Below, piece by piece: positions 45,612 to 54,157 of a stretch of 64,000 nucleotides of DNA (within the stretch, counting starts at the first letter, position 1; every line of letters begins with the position of its first letter). Under the pieces are notes generated by a model. The model saw nothing but the letters and a program-made list of their open reading frames with translations. It was not told the origin of the DNA and made no database searches. The stretch lies in contig CAKZLE010000006.1 in the NCBI GenBank assembly GCA_937125225.1, forward strand, positions 1-64,000. The letters run 5' to 3'. Source of the stretch: an uncultured Spirochaetia bacterium (GTDB lineage Bacteria > Spirochaetota > Spirochaetia > CAKZLE01). Made by a program: the position numbers and the translations under genes.

Positions 45612-48187
45612 GGTTGAGGGATATAACCCGATAGTTCCGATAGGGAGTCTATCGGGGCTCTTCCTTTCCAACTCTCCTGAGGCATCCACCCTTGAGGAAT
45701 CAGACATGCAGTAAATGATGCAGCGGGTCCTATCGTCTCCCATACGGTGAACTCATTCTGATCCACTATCAGATGTTCGATAGTGGTATGTCTTCTATAG
45801 ATCGGGATGATCGTATCCAACTTATCTCTCAACTCTTCATAGATATCCAAGGAGCTTCCATCCTCTATCAAACCAGGAAGAAGCACGGTATAAGAGTCCT
45901 CATCATCAGGTAATAAATAGACCTGTCTTTCTGCCTGATGAGATATCGAACCAGTATAGGTGAATGGGGTGATACCTGGGAAAGGTTCTTCGATCCCATC
46001 CGCAATAGCAGGGAGAGAGAGGACCTTTACCGGAAAGACCTCTCCAATCCCAGTCGTTAGGGATCGACCTTGGCTGTTCGCTCCACTCATCCAATCGACT
46101 AAGAGAAGTGCACTATCATAATAGCGAGATTCACCTGTTATATACCACGCTGAAAGAAGAGCCCTACCCTTATAATAGGGAAGTCCCCTTCCCCAGGCCA
46201 TAAACTGGAAGAACCCATGATCAATCGGCCAGTTCACCGTTCGATAAGCTAATTCCCTCTGACTCTCTATGAGTCTTTGTGCATATTTGATGATCTTATC
46301 GTTAAAACGTTGAGACCAATCTTTCCTGAACTTATCTGCGTAGAGTGTCAGGTGCATGAAGTGATAGGACCTGTCAGCACTGTAAAACCAATTCAGGGAG
46401 TCAGAGAACCCTTCTTCACTGAGATACTGCCCGTAAGCAACTGTATCATCGACGAGGGAGAGCAGAGAAGCTGCATGGAAGATAGCAAAGTCATCAAGTT
46501 GTTCTGGCTCCCTGTATTGATACTGTTCTTTTTTTAGCCCCTCTTTATGGGTGAAGGTCACATCAGTCGTGTTCGCCTCCTCCATTGCATAGATGAATGC
46601 TCTCCGAGCAGAAGATGCATAGCGTTGAGCTTCGTAATGCTCACCGGCCTCTTGATAGGCTAACGCTAACAATGCCGCTGAAGATGCATAACTGAGAGAA
46701 CTCTCTCTTGTGGCAAGTGATAGATAGTATCGTTGTGTGTCTTTTGCCGGATCATACACGTGGGGGTGACTCTCTGCCTCAATCCAACAACCGACTCCAC
46801 CGTCAGCTTGCTGTGCCCGTAACCATACATCGATACCCCAAGCTGCCTCATCTATGATATCGGGGATCCCGTTTCCGGACTCCGGAATATCTAGCTGATT
46901 ATCACTGAACTTTTCTGGATACATGAGATAGGCTGTCAGGAGATCCTCTACAATGGCAAAATGATACATCCTTCTATCAAAGTCACCTGCATCATACCAG
47001 CCTCCCCAAACATCAGAAAGCAACTGTTCTGTCTTTGTATCTGCAACCATAGTGAATGGATAGTATCGAACCGGTTCACCAGAGGAATCAAAGAATCCAA
47101 AGGATTCCTCTTCAGCCCTGTAATGAGTATCATTTGGAGCGAATCCTCCCTGATAGGTCTCAGTGTGCCCTGCTCCCATCTCCCACTCCGTATAGGGGGA
47201 GACTTTTTCTATTCCACTTCTCTGATGATACAACCCACGAGTATGGGTATAGAACGCAAATCCAATGGCATCATAGCCTATTGAAAAACTCCAGGATCTA
47301 CCAACAGAAGGGAGATACAGATGGTAGGTGCCAGGTTCACTGAACGATGAGAAATCAAGTTCATAGACATACTCACCATCGATAGGGATCTGAGCACCAT
47401 ACGAACTTTCATGATATTGAGGTTCACTCCTCAATGTAACTATCCCAGAGAATACACTTCTCTCAGACTTCTCATCAATAAGATAGAAGGGAGCACCTTC
47501 AAACTCATCAAACTCAATCGCTCCAGAGGTTCCGGCCCATAGTCCCAGATATCCATACTTCTCTCCTGCATCAGGAACATATCCTTGCTGATTGACTTTT
47601 AGCGCATAGGAGATCACATCCTTTGAAGCATAGGTAAAGTCGATTTCGTCATCAAACCCAGTTCTGAGCGTATAGTTTTTACCCTCCTCCATCGGTCTAT
47701 CCAAGTGAAGATAGGCATAATGAGCGGTCTTTGCCATCTGAGCATCATGGAACCCTTCACCATTCAAATGGGGAAAGATCATCTGAGCTATTCCCTCTAT
47801 CCAATAGGAGGACATATCTATGTTGATCTCATCAATACCATCAGTGATCGAGAAACTACCACCATGAGAGAAACTTTCCTGAATAAGAGGCCTATACTCT
47901 CTTACAATAGACTCTATAGCCTCTGTATATTGTTCAGAATAGGACCAGTCAGGAATTGAACCGACCTTTGCATCTAACGCTCTAAGCTGTTTACCATACT
48001 CTTTTGAAAGCTGATCGATAAGAAACTCTGAATAGTCTCCAACAACACATATCCACTGATCACTCAGGTGCCTAACAAGGAGGTCCCCTTTAGGTATACT
48101 TGGCTCGATCTCTGCATTTGGAAGAGCAAAAGTGAGCATCATGGGAAAGATCAGAAATCCAAAGATTAGCAACAGTTTTTTTCTCAT
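45608..48187 (-). CDS. Glycoside hydrolase family 9 (endoglucanase-like), secreted
   Basis: This 859-residue exported enzyme has a signal peptide (about 1-21, LLLIFGFLIFPMMLTFA), an N-terminal region, and an Ig-like CelD_N domain (about 185-320). The GH9 (alpha/alpha)6 catalytic domain follows, with WYDAGDFD (catalytic Asp pair, about 405), DIIDEAAWGIDVWL, and GANSQGRSLTTGIG. The late acid Glu lies in NEFTVWETIGPAA (about 825). It cleaves beta-1,4-glucans or cello-oligosaccharides; no dockerin or binding module is visible. The start at 48187 fits a TATAAT 6 nt upstream (leaderless). An upstream TTG at 48202 would lie beyond that -10. Confidence 0.9.
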   Translation of the reverse strand: MRKKLLLIFGFLIFPMMLTFALPNAEIEPSIPKGDLLVRHLSDQWICVVGDYSEFLIDQLSKEYGKQLRALDAKVGSIPDWSYSEQYTEAIESIVREYRPLIQESFSHGGSFSITDGIDEINIDMSSYWIEGIAQMIFPHLNGEGFHDAQMAKTAHYAYLHLDRPMEEGKNYTLRTGFDDEIDFTYASKDVISYALKVNQQGYVPDAGEKYGYLGLWAGTSGAIEFDEFEGAPFYLIDEKSERSVFSGIVTLRSEPQYHESSYGAQIPIDGEYVYELDFSSFSEPGTYHLYLPSVGRSWSFSIGYDAIGFAFYTHTRGLYHQRSGIEKVSPYTEWEMGAGHTETYQGGFAPNDTHYRAEEESFGFFDSSGEPVRYYPFTMVADTKTEQLLSDVWGGWYDAGDFDRRMYHFAIVEDLLTAYLMYPEKFSDNQLDIPESGNGIPDIIDEAAWGIDVWLRAQQADGGVGCWIEAESHPHVYDPAKDTQRYYLSLATRESSLSYASSAALLALAYQEAGEHYEAQRYASSARRAFIYAMEEANTTDVTFTHKEGLKKEQYQYREPEQLDDFAIFHAASLLSLVDDTVAYGQYLSEEGFSDSLNWFYSADRSYHFMHLTLYADKFRKDWSQRFNDKIIKYAQRLIESQRELAYRTVNWPIDHGFFQFMAWGRGLPYYKGRALLSAWYITGESRYYDSALLLVDWMSGANSQGRSLTTGIGEVFPVKVLSLPAIADGIEEPFPGITPFTYTGSISHQAERQVYLLPDDEDSYTVLLPGLIEDGSSLDIYEELRDKLDTIIPIYRRHTTIEHLIVDQNEFTVWETIGPAASFTACLIPQGWMPQESWKGRAPIDSLSELSGYIPQP

Positions 48188-48193
48188 TACCCC

Positions 48194-48221
48194 ATTATAC
48201 AAAAAATAACTTAGGAGTAAA
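48194..48221 (-). promoter_or_regulatory. GH9 promoter directly abutting the ATG
   Basis: On the minus strand TTTACT (48216-48221) is 16 bp from a perfect TATAAT (48194-48199). Six bases (GGGGTA) separate it from the ATG at 48187, so the mRNA probably begins at the start codon. Confidence 0.55.
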
Positions 48222-48243
48222 CGTATTTCTTACCTATTGCATC

Positions 48244-48273
48244 TTGACAATACTGTATATCACACACTATTGT
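48244..48273 (+). promoter_or_regulatory. PadR gene promoter with inverted repeat
   Basis: TTGACA (48244-48249) is 18 bp from TATTGT (48268-48273). ACAATA (48247-48252) and TATTGT (48268-48273) form an inverted repeat spanning the promoter, suited to PadR autorepression. The start would be at or next to the ATG at 48280. Confidence 0.55.
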
Positions 48274-48279
48274 ATATTT

Positions 48280-48615
48280 ATGAGTACCATCAAGAATAAA
48301 CTATCAGGACGCCTGATTCAGGAATACCACAGAGGCACACTGACTCTTGTAGTATTATCAGTCCTCAAAGAGAGGCATTATGGCTATGCACTTGTACAGA
48401 AATTACAGGAGGCAGGTCTAGATGTGTCTCAAGATACCGTCTACCCCCTACTCAGACGTTTAGAGAAGCAAAAACTTCTACAAAGTGAATGGATTGTTGA
48501 TGGATCAAGACCACGTAAGTACTATTCAGCAAGTATCGAAGGAAATCTAATCATTTCTGAGCTTCAACAGGAATGGTTGGTCTATACAGAGACCATAAGG
48601 GGGATCATACAATGA
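48280..48615 (+). CDS. PadR-family transcriptional regulator
   Basis: This 111-residue single-domain PadR repressor has a winged helix with GYALVQKLQEAG (about 38-49) and the wing pattern DTVYPLLRRLEKQKLL (about 54-69), then SRPRKYYSAS. It usually senses a small molecule or envelope stress through its helices. It is co-transcribed with the downstream HAAS-domain membrane protein (ATGA overlap), a standard partner. The ATG at 48280 has no Shine-Dalgarno and sits just after the promoter. Confidence 0.9.
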   Translation: MSTIKNKLSGRLIQEYHRGTLTLVVLSVLKERHYGYALVQKLQEAGLDVSQDTVYPLLRRLEKQKLLQSEWIVDGSRPRKYYSASIEGNLIISELQQEWLVYTETIRGIIQ

Positions 48616-49607
48616 GAATAACAAAAGAGGCAGAATATCTTCTCGATCGTTATATGTTGTCAGTCTCTAGAAGACTACCGCTTAGACAACGGAAAGATAT
48701 CACTGAGGAGTTGAGAAGCTCCATCCTTGATGAGATCGAGAGTAGATATCCCAAAGACATGATCGAAGAGGAGATGGTTGAGAAGATTCTCATCGAATTT
48801 GGAGCACCTGGTAAGCTTGCAGGTTCCTACAGAGGTGAGGAATGGATCATTGGTCCTAGATTATACCCGCTCTTTCGCATGATCTTTCTTATCGTATCGA
48901 TCGTTGTCACAGCACTTGGGCTCATCCAGATGGGGATATCACTTCCCTCCTATGATCTCGTATCAGTCCTAGGAAAGTTTGTTGATCTCTTTGCATCCTT
49001 GATGACTGCATTAGGATTTCTCATTCTCGCGTTCTACATCATACAAAGAACCACTTCAAAGACAGATTGGAATGAGGAACTCTATGACGACTGGAGTATT
49101 TCAGAATTACCAGAGATCGAGACACGAACTCCGGTCAAACTCTGGGAACAGGTATTCTCTATGATCTTCTCGTTATTGATCATCATACTTCTCAATGGTT
49201 TCCACCACAGGATCGGAGCACGTTATTCGACGGGGAATAGCTGTGTATTCATTCCAATTTTTGAAGAGGGTTTCATCTCCTTACTCCCATACCTTACTGT
49301 TCGATGGCTATTAAGTATCGTACTAGCTGCCATCTTGATCTGGAAACGTGTTGAAAGATTCGGTACAAGTATCTTCACCATCTCATTGAGTTCATTCGAT
49401 ATTGCCATCGCAATCATCTTCATCCAGGGTAGAATCGAGACCTTCTTCAATGTTGATGGGCTAATGGTAACACCATTAGCATCAGTCGTTCAGATCTTCA
49501 AAGTCATGTTTTATATCGTTTTAGCCTTCATAATCATCGCAACAATCGTAGAAATCGTAAAAAAAGTGCAAGAGTTGCTTAAGTATCCCATAATAGAGGG
49601 AAAGTGA
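48612..49607 (+). CDS. PadR-associated HAAS-domain membrane protein
   Basis: This 331-residue protein has an N-terminal HAAS helical domain (about 1-75; LPLRQRKDITEELRSSILDEIESR) and about six spans in the rest (starting near 80). Such proteins are encoded with PadR regulators and are thought to act with them in membrane sensing. The ATG at 48612 overlaps the PadR stop by 4 bp, so translation is coupled. Confidence 0.85.
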   Translation: MRITKEAEYLLDRYMLSVSRRLPLRQRKDITEELRSSILDEIESRYPKDMIEEEMVEKILIEFGAPGKLAGSYRGEEWIIGPRLYPLFRMIFLIVSIVVTALGLIQMGISLPSYDLVSVLGKFVDLFASLMTALGFLILAFYIIQRTTSKTDWNEELYDDWSISELPEIETRTPVKLWEQVFSMIFSLLIIILLNGFHHRIGARYSTGNSCVFIPIFEEGFISLLPYLTVRWLLSIVLAAILIWKRVERFGTSIFTISLSSFDIAIAIIFIQGRIETFFNVDGLMVTPLASVVQIFKVMFYIVLAFIIIATIVEIVKKVQELLKYPIIEGK

Positions 49608-49609
49608 CA

Positions 49610-49638
49610 TTGACTATGAACCAAGGATGTGTTACTTT
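49610..49638 (+). promoter_or_regulatory. Promoter of the RRM gene, long leader
   Basis: TTGACT (49610-49615) is 17 bp from TACTTT (49633-49638), giving a start near 49645 and a leader of about 150 nt. At the leader's end, hairpin TCCGG-ATATA-CCGGA (49769-49783) touches the Shine-Dalgarno AAAGGA (49783-49788). Confidence 0.5.
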
Positions 49639-49793
49639 CAAATTGCTTTATTGATGACTTTGTATTTTATTTGAGTTCTTCCGTCTCTCACGTCTCTTTC
49701 TCTTGATCGGATCTGATGAGCAATGACTTGGTATTACATGTCGCGTCTTATAAAGTAAATTTATTATGTCCGGATATACCGGAAAGGATGCTT

Positions 49794-50069
49794 ATGGCAA
49801 AGAAAATTTATGTAGGTAATATGAATTACGCTACAACAGAGGACCAATTGTTTGATCTGTTCGGTCAGTATGGTACTGTAAACAGTGTTCGAATCATTAC
49901 TGATAGAGAAACACAGAGACCTAAGGGTTTTGGTTTTGTTGAAATGGAAGAAGATGATGCAGCAGATGCAGCAATCAGCGAACTTGATGGAAAAGAATAC
50001 GATGGTAGAAACCTTCGAGTAAACGTCGCTCTTGAGAGACGACCTCGACAGAATGGCTACGGTCGATAA
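49794..50069 (+). CDS. RRM-domain RNA-binding protein
   Basis: This 91-residue protein consists of one RNA recognition motif: RNP2 IYVGNM (about 5-10) and RNP1 KGFGFVEM (about 44-51), with an Arg-rich tail. It binds single-stranded RNA; similar small RRM proteins in bacteria are often cold- or stress-induced. The ATG at 49794 has AAAGGA 5 nt upstream. The frame is open further upstream (to 49716), but that part looks like untranslated leader. A terminator follows, so the gene is monocistronic. Confidence 0.93.
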   Translation: MAKKIYVGNMNYATTEDQLFDLFGQYGTVNSVRIITDRETQRPKGFGFVEMEEDDAADAAISELDGKEYDGRNLRVNVALERRPRQNGYGR

Positions 50070-50092
50070 GTAATAACACTTAAGACTCGCAG

Positions 50093-50121
50093 AGGACTAC
50101 CTTCATGGTAGTCCTTTTTTT
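50093..50121 (+). terminator. Terminator after the RRM gene
   Basis: AGGACTACC and GGTAGTCCT form a 9-bp stem with a 5-nt loop, followed by seven T residues. Confidence 0.93.
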
Positions 50122-50143
50122 GATTCCAGCTCCCTGTACGTGC

Positions 50144-50713
50144 CTATGGGTTACCAACAAGCCCAAGTTCTAGGGCAATCTCCTGCATTCCCTTGATAGT
50201 CCAATCAATGACCTCAGAAAGTTCCATACCCAACATCTCAGTTCCTTTCAAGATCACCGATCGATCAACTCCTGCTGAGAAAGCTTTGGATTTCCACTTC
50301 TTCTTCACTGACTTCACCTTCAGATCAAGGATACTCTTAGAGGGACGAACTAAAGCGGTAGCAGAGACAAGTCCTGTCAGTTCATCTATGGTATATAGGG
50401 TCTTCTCTAATCTACTGATCGGTTCTATATCACAGCAGAGTCCCCAACCATGACTTTGAACGGCATGTATATAGAATTCGGGCCATCCTGCATCTGTCAG
50501 AAGATCTAAGGCCTTGATACAATGCTCTTCAGGATACTGTTCGTAATCAATATCATGACAGAGTCCTATGACTCCCCATTGTTCTTCATCCTCTCCAAAC
50601 TGTTTTGCGAAATATCTCATAACAGCCTCAACCGCCAACGCATGTGATATAAGATTTGGTGTATGCACATGCTTCTGAAGTAGAGTCCAAGCATCTTCTC
50701 TAGTTATACTCAT
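50144..50713 (-). CDS. HD-domain hydrolase
   Basis: This 189-residue protein has the HD-domain metal motif: HALAVEAVMR (about 23-32), then CHDIDYEQYP (about 52-61) and a later SHGWG. It is probably a metal-dependent phosphohydrolase; the substrate is unknown. GGGAGA lies about 6 nt before the ATG at 50713. It follows birA by 11 bp in the same direction, so the two form an operon. The longer frame to 50758 would overlap birA. Confidence 0.82.
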   Translation of the reverse strand: MSITREDAWTLLQKHVHTPNLISHALAVEAVMRYFAKQFGEDEEQWGVIGLCHDIDYEQYPEEHCIKALDLLTDAGWPEFYIHAVQSHGWGLCCDIEPISRLEKTLYTIDELTGLVSATALVRPSKSILDLKVKSVKKKWKSKAFSAGVDRSVILKGTEMLGMELSEVIDWTIKGMQEIALELGLVGNP

Positions 50714-50724
50714 ATTGTTCTCCC

Positions 50725-51501
50725 TTATAATCCTGTCTGATATTCTCCAGAATACCATACAGTTGTCTTTTTATCATCTTCAATGATCAAACCACCATAG
50801 TCATCGAGACCCCGAAGTATCCCGGTTACCACATTTCCTGTTGAAGATACTCGTCCATCTTCTGTTGCTTCACCAGTCACAATCGAGATGGCCTCCCCTA
50901 GACGATAGAGCCTCTGTTCTATATAGTCCTTCCATGTTTTTAGATAAAAGGACCAATTGAGAGATTCAAGAATCTGAGGTAGCAACTCCAGCGGATCAGC
51001 AAAGAGCCCTCCCTCCAATCTCAGAGAGGTCGGTTCTCGTAAGGAACTGTTAGTGGGTACCCCTGCAAAGATTTTCTGATTCACATTGATCCCGATTCCT
51101 ATAGCATAGGATTTGAAGGTACTCTCACAGAGCAAACCACAGACTTTCCTATTTCCGATGAGAATGTCATTTGGCCATTTGATCATCGATTTGATACCCG
51201 TAGAAATCTCCACAGCATGAGAGACAGCAATACCTGCTCTCAAGGGTAACTGCTCAGCAGGGAATGAAATCTGTGAAGAATCTAGTATGATTGTGAAAAG
51301 TAGAGATTCACCAGGAGAATCAACCCATTGTCTTTTTTCTATTCTTCCTCGACCTGATACCTGATGTCTAGCTGTAAGAACAAGACCACCAGTCTTTGTT
51401 TCAGCATACAGTTCTTTAGCCTTTCTCATAGTTGTATCAACCGTATCAACGAGGTATATCGGCGATTGGTTGAAGGGATTAAGCATATCGAGTCTTCTCA
51501 T
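50725..51501 (-). CDS. birA: Biotin-[acetyl-CoA-carboxylase] ligase, catalytic-only BirA
   Basis: This 258-residue enzyme attaches biotin to carboxylase carrier domains. The biotinyl-AMP loop SGRGRIEKRQW (about 49-59) and KWPNDILIG (about 109-117) are clear. The N-terminal DNA-binding helix-turn-helix of E. coli BirA is absent, so it should not be a repressor. No good Shine-Dalgarno precedes the ATG at 51501, and an in-frame ATG at 51486 is possible. It is divergent from argR. Confidence 0.92.
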   Translation of the reverse strand: MRRLDMLNPFNQSPIYLVDTVDTTMRKAKELYAETKTGGLVLTARHQVSGRGRIEKRQWVDSPGESLLFTIILDSSQISFPAEQLPLRAGIAVSHAVEISTGIKSMIKWPNDILIGNRKVCGLLCESTFKSYAIGIGINVNQKIFAGVPTNSSLREPTSLRLEGGLFADPLELLPQILESLNWSFYLKTWKDYIEQRLYRLGEAISIVTGEATEDGRVSSTGNVVTGILRGLDDYGGLIIEDDKKTTVWYSGEYQTGL

Positions 51502-51536
51502 GTTTGAATGGTATTATTTAGCTAAGATTTATGCAA

Positions 51537-51581
51537 CATGAATTTTTATATCTTGCAATAACCCCTTTCATAATGTATGTT
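51537..51581 (+). promoter_or_regulatory. argR promoter with ARG-box-like site
   Basis: TTGCAA (51553-51558) is 17 bp from TATGTT (51576-51581). Just upstream, CATGAATTTTTATATCTTG (about 51537-51555) resembles an ARG box (CATGAAT-N4-ATTCATG), matching well on one half. This suggests autoregulation and possibly control of the divergent birA. Confidence 0.45.
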
Positions 51582-51630
51582 TATACAGTATTTCAGTATA
51601 AATATACAAAAACAAACAAACGAGGTTGTT

Positions 51631-52101
51631 ATGCGAGAACGACAGAACAGATTATCAAAGATAAAAGAGTTGATTAAGATACACAGAATCGACAGTCAGG
51701 ATATGCTTCTTGAACTACTGGTCAAAGAGGGATATACCGTAACCCAGGCAACTTTATCAAGAGACTTGAAGATGTTGAAAGTCGGTAAGATCTCTGATGG
51801 ATGGTCCGGGTACTATTATGCCCTACCTGATAATGATCTTATATCAGAATCAGAGAAAAGTTATATCCAGGATGTCAGACGAGGTGTCCTTTCCATTGAG
51901 TTCAGTAATAATATCGGAGTCATCAAGACCCGACAAGGTCATGCTGACAGTGTAGCCTTAGCTTTAGACATATTATCCATTCCAGAGATCCTTGGGACAG
52001 TTGCAGGGGATGACACCATCTTTATCATCCTCAGAGAGGGGATGACAAAAGAGGATCTCCTTGAGAGTTTCAAGGTCAGGATCCCTGAGATCGATACCTA
52101 A
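51631..52101 (+). CDS. argR: Arginine repressor ArgR/AhrC family
   Basis: This 156-residue protein has an N-terminal winged helix (about 5-70; VTQATLSRDLKMLKVGK) and a C-terminal arginine-binding oligomerisation domain (about 85-155) with the family signature GTVAGDDTIFIILR. It represses arginine synthesis and can activate catabolism. GAGG lies about 5 nt before the ATG at 51631; the region from 51577 is leader. No arginine genes are in the window. Confidence 0.92.
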   Translation: MRERQNRLSKIKELIKIHRIDSQDMLLELLVKEGYTVTQATLSRDLKMLKVGKISDGWSGYYYALPDNDLISESEKSYIQDVRRGVLSIEFSNNIGVIKTRQGHADSVALALDILSIPEILGTVAGDDTIFIILREGMTKEDLLESFKVRIPEIDT

Positions 52102-52179
52102 GACCGGTCATTCACTATAGATAAAAGTATAAAAAATCACTATCTTATTCATACATCTTAATATTATCAGGAGAAGATC

Positions 52180-53751
52180 ATGGCAATAAAATTCACTGAT
52201 CTAGATAAGACAACAACCTTTGCAGAACTTGCTGTATTACAACCAGCAGTCCTAAAAAAAGAGCTTACTAATACTAGAGTAGAAGCATATTCTATTCCAG
52301 CTGGAGGTTCCCTCAATTTCAATTATGCAGCATCACCAGTATATGAGACTCATATAGAACTCCTTCAAAAACTAGCAGACGAACAACAAGTCATAGAGAA
52401 ATATCATGAAGTAGCAAGTGGTTCAGTCATGAACACAGGAGAATCCCGTAAGGTCCTACACCATCTGACAAGAGGTAAACTCTCTGCGGATGTCATCGAA
52501 GATGATATCGATCTTGAGAGATTCTACGCTTCACAGTTGAAGAGGCTAGACTCTTTCTCGGATCAGGTCCATTCAGGAGTTATCAAAGGGTCAACCGGTA
52601 AAGCGTTTGATACCGTGGTACAGATAGGTATAGGAGGTTCTGATCTTGGTCCAAGAGCTTTGTATCTTGCACTAGAGGGAATCATGACAACTCAGAAGAT
52701 GAAAGCTGAATTTATCTCGAATGTGGACCCCGATGATGCAGCAGCAGTTTTACGAAGAGTGGACCCAGAGACAACCTTATTCATACTTGTGTCAAAAAGT
52801 GGGACGACTCAAGAGACCCTGACAAACAGAGACTTGGTATTACAAAAAGTAGCAGCGAAAAACATCAAAGGGTTCAACCCCTCAAAACATATGGTAGCGG
52901 TCACGAGTAACAGTAGTCCCCTAGCCTCCTCAGATGACAATCTAGAGAGTTTCTTCATAGATAACTATATCGGTGGAAGATATTCATCTACTAGTGCCGT
53001 TGGAGGACTTGTTCTCTCTTTAGCTTTTGGAGTAGACACCTTCAAGGACCTCCTAGGTGGAGCCCATGAAGCAGATGCCCAAGCACTACATCAAGATATT
53101 AAGAAGAATGCTGCGTTGATGGATGCACTCATTGGGCTCTATCAGAGAAATGTACTTGATCTGAGAACAACTGCCATCCTTCCCTATTCTCAGGCTCTAT
53201 CTAGATTCCCTGCACATCTGCAACAGTTAGATATGGAAAGTAATGGAAAGAGAGTCAACAGAGATGGACAACCTATTGATTATAAGACTGGTTATACCCT
53301 CTTCGGAGAACCTGGAACCAATGGTCAACATTCGTTCTATCAACATCTTCATCAGGGTACTGATGTGACCCCTCTGCAGTTCATCGGATTCTCAGAGTCA
53401 CAATATCAGGAGGATCTTATCATCGATGGTAGTACGAGTCAGCAGAAGTTAAATGCAAATCTAGCTGCCCAGATCATAGCCTTCGCAAAGGGACAAGAGC
53501 ATGAGAACCTGAATAAAGAGTTCCCTGGAGAACGATACTCGACTTTGATCCATGGAAAGCAACTGACCCCTAGGACACTGGGAGCTCTACTTGCTCATTT
53601 TGAGAATAAGGTCATGTTTCAGGGATTTCTGTGGAATGTGAACTCATTCGATCAAGAGGGTGTACAACTTGGAAAACTCTTGACGAGTAAAGTCCTATCT
53701 GGAGATATCGACGATAGTGCACTCGTATCTTTTGTCGAACTACTCTCATAG
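52180..53751 (+). CDS. pgi: Glucose-6-phosphate isomerase
   Basis: This 523-residue glycolytic enzyme interconverts glucose-6-phosphate and fructose-6-phosphate. Motifs include GIGGSDLGPRAL (about 157-168), LVSKSGTTQET (about 208-218), GGRYSSTSAVGG and PGTNGQHSFYQ with the catalytic His. The family signature near the C-terminus is only loosely kept. GGAGAAG precedes the ATG. It faces pfk across a 400-bp intergenic region that holds a candidate sRNA. Confidence 0.96.
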   Translation: MAIKFTDLDKTTTFAELAVLQPAVLKKELTNTRVEAYSIPAGGSLNFNYAASPVYETHIELLQKLADEQQVIEKYHEVASGSVMNTGESRKVLHHLTRGKLSADVIEDDIDLERFYASQLKRLDSFSDQVHSGVIKGSTGKAFDTVVQIGIGGSDLGPRALYLALEGIMTTQKMKAEFISNVDPDDAAAVLRRVDPETTLFILVSKSGTTQETLTNRDLVLQKVAAKNIKGFNPSKHMVAVTSNSSPLASSDDNLESFFIDNYIGGRYSSTSAVGGLVLSLAFGVDTFKDLLGGAHEADAQALHQDIKKNAALMDALIGLYQRNVLDLRTTAILPYSQALSRFPAHLQQLDMESNGKRVNRDGQPIDYKTGYTLFGEPGTNGQHSFYQHLHQGTDVTPLQFIGFSESQYQEDLIIDGSTSQQKLNANLAAQIIAFAKGQEHENLNKEFPGERYSTLIHGKQLTPRTLGALLAHFENKVMFQGFLWNVNSFDQEGVQLGKLLTSKVLSGDIDDSALVSFVELLS

Positions 53752-53770
53752 TATACCTAGCATTTCACAA

Positions 53771-53805
53771 ATATAAAGCCATGAGAGGATCTCATGGCTT
53801 TATAT
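53771..53805 (+). terminator. Terminator after pgi
   Basis: A perfect 15-bp inverted repeat (ATATAAAGCCATGAG / CTCATGGCTTTATAT) with a 5-nt loop. The U tract is formed partly by the stem, so it could act in both directions. Confidence 0.75.
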
Positions 53806-53851
53806 TTGCCCTTTCAAGGGGGATAAGCGGTTCATGAATTATTTTTTGGAC

Positions 53852-54037
53852 AAAAAAACCCCTCAGGGAAAAGGAGGTTAAAACCCTGAGGGGAACATCA
53901 AAAGGAGGTCGATGGAAAAAGTCTTATGCTCTTTCATAACGGTAAACAGATACCGGAACAAAAGGTTACATTCTTTTCCAACAACTTTATACTAAAGCAG
54001 TTGTTTGACCAACTAACCTAGCAATCATTGCTTTTAT
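53852..54037 (-). ncRNA. Candidate sRNA with two anti-Shine-Dalgarno motifs
   Basis: On the minus strand, between pfk and pgi, an RNA of about 185 nt is predicted. It ends in a strong terminator: CCCCTCAGGG / CCCTGAGGGG (53884-53893 and 53859-53868) followed by seven U. The 15-nt apical loop contains ACCTCCTTTT (53869-53878). A second copy of ACCTCCTTTT lies at 53900-53909 in a small CATC/GATG hairpin. These C/U-rich loops are complementary to AAAAGGAGGT ribosome-binding sites, a design known for regulatory sRNAs. It may be a separate transcript or a pfk 3'-UTR product. Confidence 0.5.
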
Positions 54038-54043
54038 GAATTT

Positions 54044-54072
54044 AAAATATCCATAACTCATAAATAAATCAA
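54044..54072 (-). promoter_or_regulatory. Candidate promoter of the sRNA
   Basis: On the minus strand TTGATT (54067-54072) lies exactly 17 bp from TATTTT (54044-54049), in the 3' region of pfk. The predicted start is near 54037. Confidence 0.4.
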
Positions 54073-54157
54073 GATAAATTCTTGATATTCATAGTATTTT
54101 AAAACAAATAGTAGAATCCTCTAATAAAATATTCTCATAGAAGATCTACTCCGTTCT

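Noticed and set aside
53912-53995. 27-codon plus-strand frame after AAAAGGAGG
   Set aside because: The Shine-Dalgarno is only 3 nt from the ATG, the peptide is not recognisable, and the U tract and repeated loops favour a minus-strand RNA. Kept as the alternative to the sRNA.
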